Shown here: piece after piece, positions 49,590 through 59,181 of the stretch | How the letters are laid out: each line of letters begins with the position of its first letter | Position numbering within the stretch: the first letter of the stretch is position 1 | Assembly (NCBI RefSeq): GCF_001426405.1 | Contig: NZ_LMEP01000026.1 | Location: 1 to 64,000, forward strand | Length of the DNA: 64,000 nt | Source: Streptomyces sp. Root1304 | GTDB lineage: Bacteria > Actinomycetota > Actinomycetes > Streptomycetales > Streptomycetaceae | Reading direction: 5' to 3' | Notes under the pieces: generated by a model | Told to the model about the DNA's origin: nothing | What the model saw: only the letters and a program-made list of their open reading frames with translations | The model's database searches: none | Program-made: the position numbers and the translations under genes

Positions 49590-52500
49590 TCAGGCGTCGA
49601 AGACCTCGTTGACCAGCTGCTGCTGCTCCGCCTGGTGGCGCTTGGCAGAGCCGACCGCCGGGGAGGAGGAGTGCGGACGCGAGATCCGGCGCAGGCGCTC
49701 GCCCGCCGGGATGTCCGCGCCGACCGCCAGGTCCAGGTGGTCGATCAGGTTGAGCGCGATGAACGGCCAGGCACCCTGGTTCGCCGGCTCCTCCTGCGCC
49801 CAGATGTACTTCGCGGCGTTCGGGTACTTGGCGATCTCGGCCTGGAGCTCGGCACCCGGCAGCGGGTACAGGCGCTCCAGACGGATGATCGCGGTCTCCG
49901 TGTCACCGCGCTTCTGACGCTCGGCCTCCAGGTCGTAGTAGACCTTGCCGGCGCAGAAGACGACCTTGCGGACGTCGGCCGGGTTCGCCGTCTCGTCGCC
50001 GATCACCGGGCGGAAGCCGCCGGTGGTGAACTCCTCCACCTTGGACGCCGCGGCCTTCAGACGCAGCATCGACTTCGGGGTGAAGACGATGAGCGGCTTG
50101 TGGTGCGGGTTGTGGACCTGCCAGCGCAGCAGGTGGAAGTAGTTCGACGGCAGCGTCGGCATCGCGATCGTCATGTTGTCCTGGGCGCACATCTGGAGGA
50201 AGCGCTCCGGGCGCGCGGACGAGTGGTCCGGGCCCTGGCCCTCGTAGCCGTGCGGCAGGAGCAGCGTGACGCCGGAGGTCTGGCCCCACTTCTGCTCGGC
50301 CGAGGAGATGAACTCGTCGACGACGGTCTGCGCGCCGTTGACGAAGTCACCGAACTGGGCCTCCCAGACCACCAGGGCCTCGGGACGGGCCAGCGAGTAG
50401 CCGTACTCGAAGCCCATCGCCGCGTACTCGCTGAGCAGCGAGTCGTAGACGTTGTAGTGGGCCTGCTCGTCGGTCAGGTAGAGCAGCGGGGTGAAGTCCT
50501 CGCCGGTCTCCTGGTCGACCAGGACCGCGTGACGCTGGCCGAAGGTGCCGCGGCGGGAGTCCTGGCCGGAGAGCCGGACCGGGGTGCCCTCCATCAGCAG
50601 GGAGCCGATGGCGAGGGTCTCGCCGAAGCCCCAGTCGATGGTGCCGTCGTCGATGGAGGCGGCACGGCGCTGCATCTGCGGCAGCAGACGCGGGTGGACC
50701 GTGATCCGCTCCGGGATGGTGACCTGCGACTCGGCGATCCGCTTCACGACCTCCTGGGAGACCGCGGTGGTGACGCCGACCGGGAAGGCGGCCTTGGCGT
50801 CCGGCACGGTCGTCGCCGCCGGGGCGGTGGTGGCCTCGCGGACCTCCGCGAACACCTTCTCCAGCTGGCCCTGGAAGTCCTGGAGCGACTGCTCCGCCTC
50901 TTCGAGGGTGATGTCGCCGCGACCGATGAGCGACTCGGTGTACAGCTTGCGCACCGAACGCTTCTTGTCGATCAGGTTGTACATCTGCGGGTTGGTGAAC
51001 GAGGGGTTGTCGCCCTCGTTGTGACCGCGGCGGCGGTAGCAGATGAGGTCGATCACGACGTCCTTGTTGAACGTCTGGCGGAACTCGAAGGCGAGCCGCG
51101 CGACGCGGACCACGGCCTCCGGGTCGTCGCCGTTCACGTGGAAGATCGGCGCCTCGATCATGCGGGCCACGTCGGTCGCGTACATCGAGGAACGCGAGGA
51201 CTCCGGGGCGGCGGTGAAGCCGACCTGGTTGTTGATCACGATGTGGACCGTGCCGCCGGTGCGGTAGCCGCGCAGCTGCGACATGTTCAGCGTCTCGGCG
51301 ACGACACCCTGGCCGGCGAAGGCCGCGTCACCGTGCAGGGCGACGGGCAGGACGGTGAAGTCCGTGCCGCCCTTGTTGATGACGTCCTGCTTGGCGCGGA
51401 CGATGCCTTCCAGGACCGGGTCGACCGCCTCCAGATGCGAGGGGTTGGCGGCCAGGGAGACCTTGATCTCCTCGCCGTCCAGGCCGGTGAAGGTGCCCTC
51501 GGCGCCCAGGTGGTACTTGACGTCGCCGGAGCCGTGCATCGACTTCGGGTCGAGGTTGCCCTCGAACTCGCGGAAGATCTGCGCGTACGACTTGCCCACG
51601 ATGTTCGCGAGGACGTTCAGCCGGCCGCGGTGGGCCATGCCGATGACGACCTCGTCGAGGCGCGACTCGGCGGCCGAGTCGATGACCGCGTCGAGCAGCG
51701 GGATGACGGACTCGCCGCCCTCCAGGGAGAAGCGCTTCTGGCCGACGTACTTCGTCTGCAGGAAGGTCTCGAAGGCCTCCGCCGCGTTCAGCCGGCGCAG
51801 GATCCGCAGCTGCTCCTCGCGCTCCACGCGGGAGTGCGGGCGCTCGACGCGGTCCTGGATCCACTTGCGCTGCTTCGGGTCCTGGATGTGCATGAACTCG
51901 ACGCCGGTGGTGCGGCAGTACGAGTCGCGCAGCACGCCGAGGATGTCGCGGAGCTTCATCATCGACTTGCCGGCGAAGCCGCCGACCGCGAACTCGCGCT
52001 CCAGGTCCCACAGGGTGAGGCCGTGCTCGGTGATGTCCAGGTCGGGGTGCTTGCGCTGCTTGTACTCCAGCGGGTCGGTGTCGGCCATGACGTGGCCGCG
52101 GACCCGGTAGGAGTGGATCAGCTCGAAGACCCGCGCGGCCTTGGTGACGTCGTCGTCGTGCGAGGCGTCGATGTCCTTGAGCCAGCGGACCGGCTCGTAG
52201 GGGATGCGCAGGGCCTTGAAGATCTCGTCGTAGAAGCCCTCGTCGCCCAGGAGGAGGTTCGCCACGATCCGCAGGAACTCGCCGGAGGCGGCGCCCTGGA
52301 TGACCCGGTGGTCGTACGTCGAGGTCAGGGTCATGACCTTCGAGATGCCCAGCTTGTTCAGGGTGTCCTGGGAGGTGCCCTGGAACTCGGCCGGGTAGTC
52401 CATCGAGCCGACGCCCATGATGACCGACTGTCCGGGCATCAGACGCGGCACGGAGTGGACGGTGCCGAGGCCGCCGGGGTTGGTCAGGGAGACCGTGACG

Positions 52501-53402
52501 CCGGAGAAGTCGTCCATCGTGAGCTTGCCCACGCGGGCGCGCTTCACGATGTCCTCGTACGCCTGCCAGAACTCGAAGAAGTTGAGCGTCTCGGCCTTCT
52601 TGATGCCCGCGACGACGAGCTGGCGGTCGCCGTTGGGCTTCACCAGGTCGATCGCGAGACCGAAGTTCACGTGCTCCGGCTTGACCAGGGTCGGCTTGCC
52701 GTCCTTCTCCGCGAAGGAGTGGTTCATCGACGGCATGGCCTTGATCGCCTGCACCATCGCGTAGCCGATGAGGTGCGTGAAGGAGATCTTCCCGCCCCGG
52801 GCGCGCTTCAGGTGGTTGTTGATCACGATCCGGTTGTCGAAGAGCAGCTTCACCGGGACGGCGCGGACGGACGTGGCCGTCGGCACCTCCAGGGAGGCGT
52901 TCATGTTCTTCGCGACCGCGGCGGCGGGGCCGCGCAGCGTGATCAGCTCGGGACCGGCCGGGGCCTCGGCCGCCGGGGCGGCGGCAGGCTTGGCCGGAGC
53001 GGCCTTCACGGCGGCCGGAGCGGCGGTGGCCGGCTTCGCGGCAGCCGGCGCCGCGGGAGCCGCGGCGGGCTTCACGGGGGCCGGGGCGGCGACCGGAGCG
53101 GGCGCCGGGGCAGGAACGGCCGCGGGAGCGGCAGGCGCGGCCTGTGCGGGGCCCGTCTGCGGCGCGGCGGACGCGTTCTGCGTGGTGGTGGCGGCCGGGG
53201 CGGCCGGGGTCTCCGACGCTCCCGGCTTGTAGTCGGCGAAGAAGTCCCACCAGGCACGATCGACCGAATTCGGGTCCTGGAGGTACTGCTGGTAGATCTC
53301 GTCGACGAGCCACTCATTGGCACCGAAGGCGGTCGCAGGGTTCTGGCCCTGCCCGTCTTGGGCGGTCGGGGAGCTCGGGGTACTGGGGGACTGAGACGAC
53401 AC
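49590..53402 (-). CDS. kgd: Multifunctional 2-oxoglutarate decarboxylase/dehydrogenase E1-E2 (Kgd)
   Basis: A 1270-residue actinobacterial Kgd/SucA. The N-terminus has the E1 motif FGANEWLVDEIYQQYLQDPNSVDRAWWDFF, then an Ala/Pro linker (~55-155), an E2-like succinyltransferase domain without lipoyl segment (AVPVKLLFDNRIVINNHLKRARGG, TYDHRVIQGAASGEF), and the thiamine-diphosphate E1 domains (GMAHRGRLNVLANIVGKSYA, HGDAAFAGQGVVAETLNMSQ, YRRRGHNEGDNPSFT, HGYEGQGPDHSSARPERFLQ). It feeds 2-oxoglutarate into the TCA cycle as succinyl-CoA, succinate semialdehyde or related products. GTG 53402 matches the family start; GTG 53429 would add nine residues. Confidence 0.95.
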   Translation of the reverse strand: MSSQSPSTPSSPTAQDGQGQNPATAFGANEWLVDEIYQQYLQDPNSVDRAWWDFFADYKPGASETPAAPAATTTQNASAAPQTGPAQAAPAAPAAVPAPAPAPVAAPAPVKPAAAPAAPAAAKPATAAPAAVKAAPAKPAAAPAAEAPAGPELITLRGPAAAVAKNMNASLEVPTATSVRAVPVKLLFDNRIVINNHLKRARGGKISFTHLIGYAMVQAIKAMPSMNHSFAEKDGKPTLVKPEHVNFGLAIDLVKPNGDRQLVVAGIKKAETLNFFEFWQAYEDIVKRARVGKLTMDDFSGVTVSLTNPGGLGTVHSVPRLMPGQSVIMGVGSMDYPAEFQGTSQDTLNKLGISKVMTLTSTYDHRVIQGAASGEFLRIVANLLLGDEGFYDEIFKALRIPYEPVRWLKDIDASHDDDVTKAARVFELIHSYRVRGHVMADTDPLEYKQRKHPDLDITEHGLTLWDLEREFAVGGFAGKSMMKLRDILGVLRDSYCRTTGVEFMHIQDPKQRKWIQDRVERPHSRVEREEQLRILRRLNAAEAFETFLQTKYVGQKRFSLEGGESVIPLLDAVIDSAAESRLDEVVIGMAHRGRLNVLANIVGKSYAQIFREFEGNLDPKSMHGSGDVKYHLGAEGTFTGLDGEEIKVSLAANPSHLEAVDPVLEGIVRAKQDVINKGGTDFTVLPVALHGDAAFAGQGVVAETLNMSQLRGYRTGGTVHIVINNQVGFTAAPESSRSSMYATDVARMIEAPIFHVNGDDPEAVVRVARLAFEFRQTFNKDVVIDLICYRRRGHNEGDNPSFTNPQMYNLIDKKRSVRKLYTESLIGRGDITLEEAEQSLQDFQGQLEKVFAEVREATTAPAATTVPDAKAAFPVGVTTAVSQEVVKRIAESQVTIPERITVHPRLLPQMQRRAASIDDGTIDWGFGETLAIGSLLMEGTPVRLSGQDSRRGTFGQRHAVLVDQETGEDFTPLLYLTDEQAHYNVYDSLLSEYAAMGFEYGYSLARPEALVVWEAQFGDFVNGAQTVVDEFISSAEQKWGQTSGVTLLLPHGYEGQGPDHSSARPERFLQMCAQDNMTIAMPTLPSNYFHLLRWQVHNPHHKPLIVFTPKSMLRLKAAASKVEEFTTGGFRPVIGDETANPADVRKVVFCAGKVYYDLEAERQKRGDTETAIIRLERLYPLPGAELQAEIAKYPNAAKYIWAQEEPANQGAWPFIALNLIDHLDLAVGADIPAGERLRRISRPHSSSPAVGSAKRHQAEQQQLVNEVFDA

Positions 53403-53671
53403 GGCGGCAACCGCCCTCTTCCGCTTCACAAGGTGATGGACAGCGGAAATAAAGGCTACGCCTGTCCGGCCGGGAGGTGCAGGCCGGGCGCTCCAACGTC
53501 GCGCAAGTCACACTTGACGAGGTGTTTCGGAGCCGTGAATGGCGGGAAACAAGCGTGGTTCACCAGGTGTGAGGGTACGGAAAACCGAGAGCGCGGCCCT
53601 CTCCGACCGCACCCCTGACCACGTCCCGCATATCTACACGCAGAACGAGCGCTTCCGGTTCGAACCCTACG

Positions 53672-54796
53672 TCAATCTCTCGGCGGAAGGCTGCCCGGAA
53701 GAGTGACTCTGATCCGGCAGCCACGTGACGATTCGGCCACACCGATCCCGCCGCCGTGCAGATCCACCGCCCAGCGCGCGATGGCCAGCCCCAGACCCGT
53801 CCCGCCGTCGCTCCCCGGACCCTGCCGGTGCGGCGCCGAACCCCGGTTGAACCGCTCGAAGACCTTGTGCCGCTCCGACTCCGGGATGCCGGGACCCTCG
53901 TCCTCGACCTCCAGCTCCAGCGAGTCCGGATGCGGGCCGCGCCGGGCCCTCACCGTGACCCGGCCGTGCGGCGGCGAGTGCTTCACCGCGTTGTCGATCA
54001 GGTTCGCCATCACCTGGTGCAGCCGCTCCGCGTCCGCGTGCGCCACCAGCTCGGGCGGCGAGACGTCCAGGTGCAGATGGACGTCGGTGCGGTTGTGCAG
54101 GCCCGAGGTGGACGACAGGCCGCGCTGCGAGGCGGCCAGGTTCGCCTCCCGCAGCACCCCCGAGAGATACGGCCAGACCTCGAAACGGCGCACCTTCAGC
54201 GCCACGACACCGTTGTCAAGACGTGACAGATCGAGCAGCGTCTCCACGAGCCGGCCCAGCCGCTCGGTCTGCTTCAGCGCCGACCGCATCGTCTCCGGAT
54301 CCGCCTCGGACACCCCGTCCACGACGTTCTCCAGTACGGCCCTGAGCGCGGCGATCGGGGTCCGCAGCTCGTGCGACACATTGGCCACCAGCTCCTTGCG
54401 GTGCCGGTCCACGGCCTCCAGGTCGTCCGCCATGCGGTTGATCGTCGACGCGAGGTCGCCCAGCTCGTCCCGCCGGTCCGCCCCGCGCACCCGGCGGGAG
54501 AAGTCACCGCGCGAGATCGTCCCCGCCACCGTGGTCATCTCGTCCAGCGGTGCCGTCAGGGACTGCGCCACGAACTGGGTGATCAACAGGGTCGCGATCA
54601 TCGCGAAGATCGTGATGTACCGGAACTCGGTGGACGTCCGGATCGCCACCAGGGCCAGACCCGAGGTCAGCAGGACCGCCCCGACGACCAGCGCGCCGAG
54701 CTTGGTCTTGATCGAGATCACGAGCCGGTGCGGCCGGCGCGCCGCGCCGTCCGGGCCCCGCTGCTCCCGCGGCCCGCCGGGCCCCCGCCGGTTCAC
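53672..54796 (-). CDS. Two-component sensor histidine kinase
   Basis: A 374-residue HPK. Two membrane segments (KLGALVVGAVLLTSGLALVAI and YITIFAMIATLLITQFVAQ) have only a few residues between, so it lacks a large external sensor domain. A HAMP (LTAPLDEMTTVAGTISRGDFSRRV) precedes the H-box VANVSHELRTPIAALRAVLE (H142), N-box HQVMANLIDNAVKHS, and ATP motifs DEGPGIPESERHKVFERFNRG and GGTGLGLAIARWAVDLHGG. Its GTG overlaps the response-regulator stop as GTGA, so they are coupled. The signal is likely membrane state. Overlap and order indicate one operon. Confidence 0.92.
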   Translation of the reverse strand: MNRRGPGGPREQRGPDGAARRPHRLVISIKTKLGALVVGAVLLTSGLALVAIRTSTEFRYITIFAMIATLLITQFVAQSLTAPLDEMTTVAGTISRGDFSRRVRGADRRDELGDLASTINRMADDLEAVDRHRKELVANVSHELRTPIAALRAVLENVVDGVSEADPETMRSALKQTERLGRLVETLLDLSRLDNGVVALKVRRFEVWPYLSGVLREANLAASQRGLSSTSGLHNRTDVHLHLDVSPPELVAHADAERLHQVMANLIDNAVKHSPPHGRVTVRARRGPHPDSLELEVEDEGPGIPESERHKVFERFNRGSAPHRQGPGSDGGTGLGLAIARWAVDLHGGGIGVAESSRGCRIRVTLPGSLPPRD

Positions 54797-55530
54797 GGCG
54801 CCGGGGTCTCCAGCGCGTAGCCGACGCCGTGGACCGTACGGATCCGCTCGGCCCCGATCTTCCGGCGCAGCGCCTTGATGTGGCTGTCCACGGTCCGGGT
54901 CCCGGAGGCGTCCGCCCAGTCCCACACCTCGGCGAGCAGCTGCTCGCGGGAGAGGACCGCCCGGGGGGTGCCCGCCAGGCAGACCAGCAGGTCGAACTCG
55001 GTCGGCGTCAGATGCACGTCCTCCGCGCGCACCCGGACCCGGCGCTGCGCGTGGTCGATCTCCAGCTCGCCCAGCCGCAGGATGCCGCTGCGCGGGGTCA
55101 CCGCGGCGAGCGCGGCCCGCTCCACCCGGCGCAGCAGGACGTGCACCCGGGCGGCCAGCTCGCGCATCGAGAACGGCTTGGTCATGTAGTCGTCCGCGCC
55201 GACCCCGAGCCCGACCAGCATGTCGGTCTCGTCGTCGCGGGCGGTCAGCATGAGGACCGGGACGGGCCGCTGGGCCTGGACCCGCCGGCACACCTCGAGA
55301 CCGTCGAAACCGGGCAGCATCACGTCCAGGACCATCAGGTCCGGCTGCCAGGCCTCGGCGGCGTCCACGGCCGCCGGGCCGTCCGTCGCGGTCTGCACGA
55401 GGAAGCCCTCGGCGCGCAGCCTCGCGGAGATCGCCTCCACGATCGTCACGTCGTCCTCGACCACCAGGACGCGCCGCTGGGCCCCCGGAGTGGCCGCCGC
55501 ACCGTGGTGAGTGGTGTGTGTCTGCTCCAT
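54793..55530 (-). CDS. OmpR-family response regulator
   Basis: A 245-residue regulator. The receiver domain has VLVVEDDVTIVEAISARLRA, the phospho-acceptor Asp69 in LMVLDVMLPGFDG and the switch K in DDYMTKPFSMRELAARV. The C-terminal winged helix has LTPTEFDLLVCLAGTPRAVLSREQLLAEVWDWADASGTRTVDSHIKALRRKIG. The first ~18 residues are a His/Thr-rich extension. It is translated ahead of its kinase with a four-base overlap. Targets are not visible; the pair sits next to kgd in other streptomycetes as well, from memory. Confidence 0.93.
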   Translation of the reverse strand: MEQTHTTHHGAAATPGAQRRVLVVEDDVTIVEAISARLRAEGFLVQTATDGPAAVDAAEAWQPDLMVLDVMLPGFDGLEVCRRVQAQRPVPVLMLTARDDETDMLVGLGVGADDYMTKPFSMRELAARVHVLLRRVERAALAAVTPRSGILRLGELEIDHAQRRVRVRAEDVHLTPTEFDLLVCLAGTPRAVLSREQLLAEVWDWADASGTRTVDSHIKALRRKIGAERIRTVHGVGYALETPAP

Positions 55531-55601
55531 TGCCCCGCCTCGCGTCGCCGATGTCGGCTCAGCAGCCTAGAGGTACCGGTGGCGTCCCGGCTATCCAGGA
55601 G

Positions 55602-56273
55602 TTATCCGGGACGGACCGCGAGGTGGACCACGTCGGGGACGCCCCGGGCAACGGGGATCTCTTCCGTCCGTACCCCGCTGAATCCGGCATTCCGCAAGGA
55701 CCCTTCGAAATCGCCGGAGGGCTGTGCCGACCACACGGCGAGCACACCGCCCGGCCTCAGCCGGGCCGCGCAGGCCGCCAACCCCTCGGCCGCGTACAGG
55801 GATTCGTTGTCCTCGGTGACCGTCCAGTCGGGCCCGTTGTCGATGTCCAGGCACAGGGCGTCGTAGCGGTCCGAGGAGGTGCGGAGGTGGTCCACCAGGT
55901 CCGTGTGCAGGATCACGGTCCGGGAATCGGCGAGCGCCGCCCCGGAGATCGAGGCGAGCGGCCCCCGCCGGTGCCAGTCGATGATCGCCTCCTCCCGCTC
56001 GACGACCGTGATCCGGCCCCAGCGGGGGTCGGCGGCGGCGTGGGCGAGGGAGAAGCCGACGCCGAGCCCGCCGACGAGGACCGAGGCGCCGGAACGCTCC
56101 TCCTCCGGCAGCGCGGCCTGCGCCGCGTCGATCAGCAGCCGCTCCGAACGCCCGTCGGAGGTGTCCATCAGGAAGGTCCCGTTGGCGATGATCTCGAAGT
56201 GCTCGTCACGGCGGCGCAGCACGACCTCTCCGTACGGTCCTTCGCGGCGGTCGAGGGTCACGGGTCCTGACAT
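55602..56273 (-). CDS. Spermidine-synthase-like SAM-dependent methyltransferase fold protein
   Basis: A 223-residue protein of the spermidine-synthase fold: GTFLMDTSDGRSERLLIDAA, VLVGGLGVGFSLAHAAADPRWGRITVVEREEAIIDWHRR and DALCLDIDNGPDWTVTEDN. The GGLGVGFSL motif and acidic ERE correspond to the nucleotide site of this superfamily. It lacks the N-terminal beta domain of true spermidine synthases, so it is probably a methyltransferase-like enzyme of unknown substrate. It stands alone after the two-component genes. Confidence 0.78.
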   Translation of the reverse strand: MSGPVTLDRREGPYGEVVLRRRDEHFEIIANGTFLMDTSDGRSERLLIDAAQAALPEEERSGASVLVGGLGVGFSLAHAAADPRWGRITVVEREEAIIDWHRRGPLASISGAALADSRTVILHTDLVDHLRTSSDRYDALCLDIDNGPDWTVTEDNESLYAAEGLAACAARLRPGGVLAVWSAQPSGDFEGSLRNAGFSGVRTEEIPVARGVPDVVHLAVRPG

Positions 56274-56402
56274 CGTCGGTCGCTCCGCTCTCGTCTCGGC
56301 AGTCGGTCCCGGCCCATCCTTACGGGGCGCGGACGGGCGGGACAAACCCATTGCGGGGCCGGGGGGACGGGTTCCGGACAGACTTCGGACACCCGTACGC
56401 GG

Positions 56403-57065
56403 CTACGCCTCCGCCGCCGTCCGGCGCGCACCCCGCCACGCGTACAGGCCCGTTCCGGCCACGAACGCGCAGGCCGCCACCGTCCACGCCCCGGCCTGCG
56501 GACCCGGCTGCATCACCCAGGCCCACCACTGCGCCGCACCCCCCGGCCGGGCCGGCGCCGCCAGATAGACCGTGCCCACGGAGAAGGCGGGCGGCAGCCA
56601 GCTCAGCCGGGCGCCGATGACGGCGGCGGAGCCCGCCGCCACCCCCACGAGCCCCAGCGTGTCCCGTACGGCGGCGGGCGCGCCGAAGGCCTCCGGGTGG
56701 CCCGGCAGCGCCAGGGCGAACAGCGCGGCGGCGAGCGCCGTCGGGACGAGGAGGTGCGCCAGCCGGCGCGGCCACCACGCGCGGACCGCCGTACGGTCCA
56801 GCTCGTCGCTCGGCGTGTACAGGCTGGTGCCGACCGCCGCCGCCGCGACCAGCGGGCCGAAGACCACCACCGGCAACCGGGCCGTGTGGTCGAAACCGGG
56901 GAGCGATTCCAGCCATCGGGCGATCCAGGCGGCGGCCACGGCGACGCCGACGAGAGCGGCGAGCGCACCGGGGAGGGCGCGGGAACGGAGGTAGAGCGCG
57001 AGCGCCGTCAGTCGGACGGGGCGGGGTCGGGGAAGACCTGCGGGACCGGTGCGGGAGAGGCTCAC
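56403..57065 (-). CDS. ABC-2-type membrane protein of the sigma/ABC operon
   Basis: A 220-residue protein with about six hydrophobic segments (ALPGALAALVGVAVAAAWIA, VFGPLVAAAAVGTSLYT, LLVPTALAAALFALALPG, TLGLVGVAAGSAAVIGA, AWTVAACAFVAGTGLYAW). It is a membrane component of an ABC exporter, the last gene in the operon. GTG 57065 overlaps the upstream stop as GTGA. It resembles small permease-like proteins paired with ABC-2 ATPases in actinobacteria, with no known substrate. Confidence 0.72.
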   Translation of the reverse strand: MSLSRTGPAGLPRPRPVRLTALALYLRSRALPGALAALVGVAVAAAWIARWLESLPGFDHTARLPVVVFGPLVAAAAVGTSLYTPSDELDRTAVRAWWPRRLAHLLVPTALAAALFALALPGHPEAFGAPAAVRDTLGLVGVAAGSAAVIGARLSWLPPAFSVGTVYLAAPARPGGAAQWWAWVMQPGPQAGAWTVAACAFVAGTGLYAWRGARRTAAEA

Positions 57066-58387
57066 GGGATCGGCACCTCGTCCGGGTGGCAGGTGTTCGC
57101 CGCGAGGTAGCGGGTCAGATAGTCGCGCTGGGCGGCGGGGGACTTGGCACGGAGCCGGTCGATGTAGGGGCGGGCGGCGGTGGTGTCGGGGCCGTAGCCC
57201 TCCGGCGTCGGGGCCAGCCACTCGACGACGGCGAGGTTCACGGCGCTCGTCCGCTCCGCGTCCGCCCCCGCGAGGTCACCCGGCGCACACCTGTCCGAGA
57301 ACAGCCAGCTCACGGCCGAGTTCAGAAACAGATCGGGGTGCGGGAGCCGGCCGCGCACCGCGTCCTGCGCCGCGTTCGGCAGCTCCATGTCACCGGGACG
57401 GCCGGGCCCGAACGGGCCGCCGAGCCAGCGGACCGGGGCACCCGGCACCCCCTTGAGGCGGGCGTTCAGCGGGGCGAGCGCCGCCGCCACCTCGGGCAGC
57501 AGCTTCTCGTCCACGGCCGTCAGACACACCTGCGGGGTGCCGTCGTCGCAGACCTGCCGGGACAGGGCCGCGTCCTGCCGCCACGGCCCCTCGTCCTGCG
57601 GCAGCCGCAGGATCAGAGCGGCGGCGGCGACCGCCACGGCCAGCGGGACCAGGGCGAACGCCCGGAGCCGGGTCCGGCGCAGCCCGTACGCGAGGAGCGC
57701 GGTCAGCGCGAGCCCCGCCGTCCACGCCGCCGACACCGGACCGAACCACCACACCGGGCGGTCCCAGAAGAACTGGTGCTCGGCCCCCGGCGAGAGCCAG
57801 CGCGCGGGGCCCACGGTGTACGCGCTGACGATGAGCCCGACGTACCCGACGATCCCGAGCAGCGGAGCCGTGAGCCGCCAGGGAGCCACCCGCCCCACGA
57901 CATGGCCGAGCGCGCCGAGGGCGGCCACGGCGACCGCGTCGGCGGCGAGCAGCTCGACGTACGGGCGGCCCCCGGAGGCGTACGGCCAGACGGCGAGGAG
58001 GCAGACGGCGTCGGCGAGGAGCACGGCGGCGGCCGGCCAGAGCGCGCCCGGGGCGACCGCGAGCAGCAGACGCCGCAGCGGCGAGCGGGGGACGGACTCC
58101 CACAGCTCCGCCGTCCCGCGCCGCCGCTCCCGGCCGCCCTGCCAGCAGCCCGCCGCGAGGGCGAGCGGACCGGCGAGCAGCGCGGCGGTGATGTGCAGCA
58201 GGTTCGTGGCGTCGGCCCAGCGGCCCTGCCAGCCGGGCGCCTTGCCGTACATCGTCAGCAGGGCGGTGACGGTCACGGCGGCCCCGGTCCAGGGACCGAG
58301 CCCGCGACGCAGCTCGGTCCGGAGCGGGGAGGCCGCCCGTACGCGCGCGCGTGGCTCCGTACGGGAGGGGGTCAGGGTCGCGGTCAT
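57062..58387 (-). CDS. ABC transporter permease-like membrane protein
   Basis: A 441-residue protein. The N-terminal ~255 residues carry six to seven membrane segments (TGAAVTVTALLTMYG, LLHITAALLAGPLALAAGC, LLLADAVCLLAVWPYASGG, LTAPLLGIVGYVGLIVSAYT, WTAGLALTALLAYGL). The C-terminal ~180 residues are soluble and probably extracytoplasmic (DAALSRQVCDDGTPQVCLTAVDEKLLPEVAAALAPLN), with paired Cys, then DRCAPGDLAGADAERTSAVN. Both stop and start overlap neighbours by four bases (ATGA at 58384-58387). It forms the exporter with the ATPase; the Cys pair points to an oxidised external domain. Confidence 0.75.
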   Translation of the reverse strand: MTATLTPSRTEPRARVRAASPLRTELRRGLGPWTGAAVTVTALLTMYGKAPGWQGRWADATNLLHITAALLAGPLALAAGCWQGGRERRRGTAELWESVPRSPLRRLLLAVAPGALWPAAAVLLADAVCLLAVWPYASGGRPYVELLAADAVAVAALGALGHVVGRVAPWRLTAPLLGIVGYVGLIVSAYTVGPARWLSPGAEHQFFWDRPVWWFGPVSAAWTAGLALTALLAYGLRRTRLRAFALVPLAVAVAAAALILRLPQDEGPWRQDAALSRQVCDDGTPQVCLTAVDEKLLPEVAAALAPLNARLKGVPGAPVRWLGGPFGPGRPGDMELPNAAQDAVRGRLPHPDLFLNSAVSWLFSDRCAPGDLAGADAERTSAVNLAVVEWLAPTPEGYGPDTTAARPYIDRLRAKSPAAQRDYLTRYLAANTCHPDEVPIP

Positions 58388-59181
58388 CGCAGCGCCTCCC
58401 GCTCCAGGCCCGCGTCACCGCGGTGGGCGCGCAGGGCGGCCGTGTAGCCGCGCTCCACGGCGTGGGTGGTGGGGTCGTCCGCGCCCGCCGGCTCCCCGCC
58501 GAGCGCCGTGAGTTCGGCCGTCGTGCCCTGGAAGGCGAGCCGGCCCGCCTCGATCAGGGCGACCCCGGTGCAGGCCGCGGCCACGTCCTCGACCAGGTGC
58601 GTGGAGACCACCACCGTCGCCGTGCCGCCCAGCTCCCGCAGCAGCGCCCGGAAGTCGACCCGCTGCTCCGGGTCGAGACCGGCCGTCGGTTCGTCGAGCA
58701 GCAGCAGCTCGGGGTCGTTCACGACGGCCTGGGCGATGCCGGCGCGCCGGACCATGCCGCCGGACAGCGTCTTCATCCGGGCGTCGATCCTGTCCCCGAG
58801 CCCGACCCGGGTCACCGCGCGTTCCACCGCCGCCGGGATCCGGTCCGCGGGCACCTCTTTCAGCCAGGCGACGTAGGCGACGAACTCCCGCACCGTGAAC
58901 GCCGGGTAGTACCCGAAATCCTGCGGCAGATAGCCGAGCCTGCGCCGAATGCCGGTCCGTTCACGGTGGCTGGTGGCGTCCGCGCCGAGCAGCTCCACCC
59001 GGCCGGAGGAAGGAGCGGCGACGGTCGCGAGGACCCGGATGAGAGAGGTCTTCCCGGCCCCGTTCGGGCCGAGCAGGCCGTGCACGCCGGGGCCGAGGGA
59101 CAGATCGAGCCGGTCGAGCGCGACGGTACGGCGGTGGCGGACGGTCAGTCCGCTCACCGCGACGTTGGGCAGGGTGGTCAC
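58384..59181 (-). CDS. ABC transporter ATP-binding protein
   Basis: A 265-residue ATPase of the ABC-2/CcmA-type exporter class: Walker A GPNGAGKTSLIRVLATV, a Q-loop around LGYLPQDFGYYPAFTV, signature LSGGMVRRAGIAQAVV, Walker B LLLLDEPTAGLDPEQR, H-loop VVVSTHLVEDVAA. It is translationally coupled on both sides (GTGA with the anti-sigma gene, ATGA with the permease). It drives export by the two membrane proteins encoded after it. Substrate unknown; control by the ECF sigma factor at the head of the operon is likely. Confidence 0.9.
   Translation of the reverse strand: MTTLPNVAVSGLTVRHRRTVALDRLDLSLGPGVHGLLGPNGAGKTSLIRVLATVAAPSSGRVELLGADATSHRERTGIRRRLGYLPQDFGYYPAFTVREFVAYVAWLKEVPADRIPAAVERAVTRVGLGDRIDARMKTLSGGMVRRAGIAQAVVNDPELLLLDEPTAGLDPEQRVDFRALLRELGGTATVVVSTHLVEDVAAACTGVALIEAGRLAFQGTTAELTALGGEPAGADDPTTHAVERGYTAALRAHRGDAGLEREALR

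Noticed and set aside
49635..53618. 1327-codon open frame opposite kgd
   Set aside because: Exact antisense of the conserved Kgd coding sequence.
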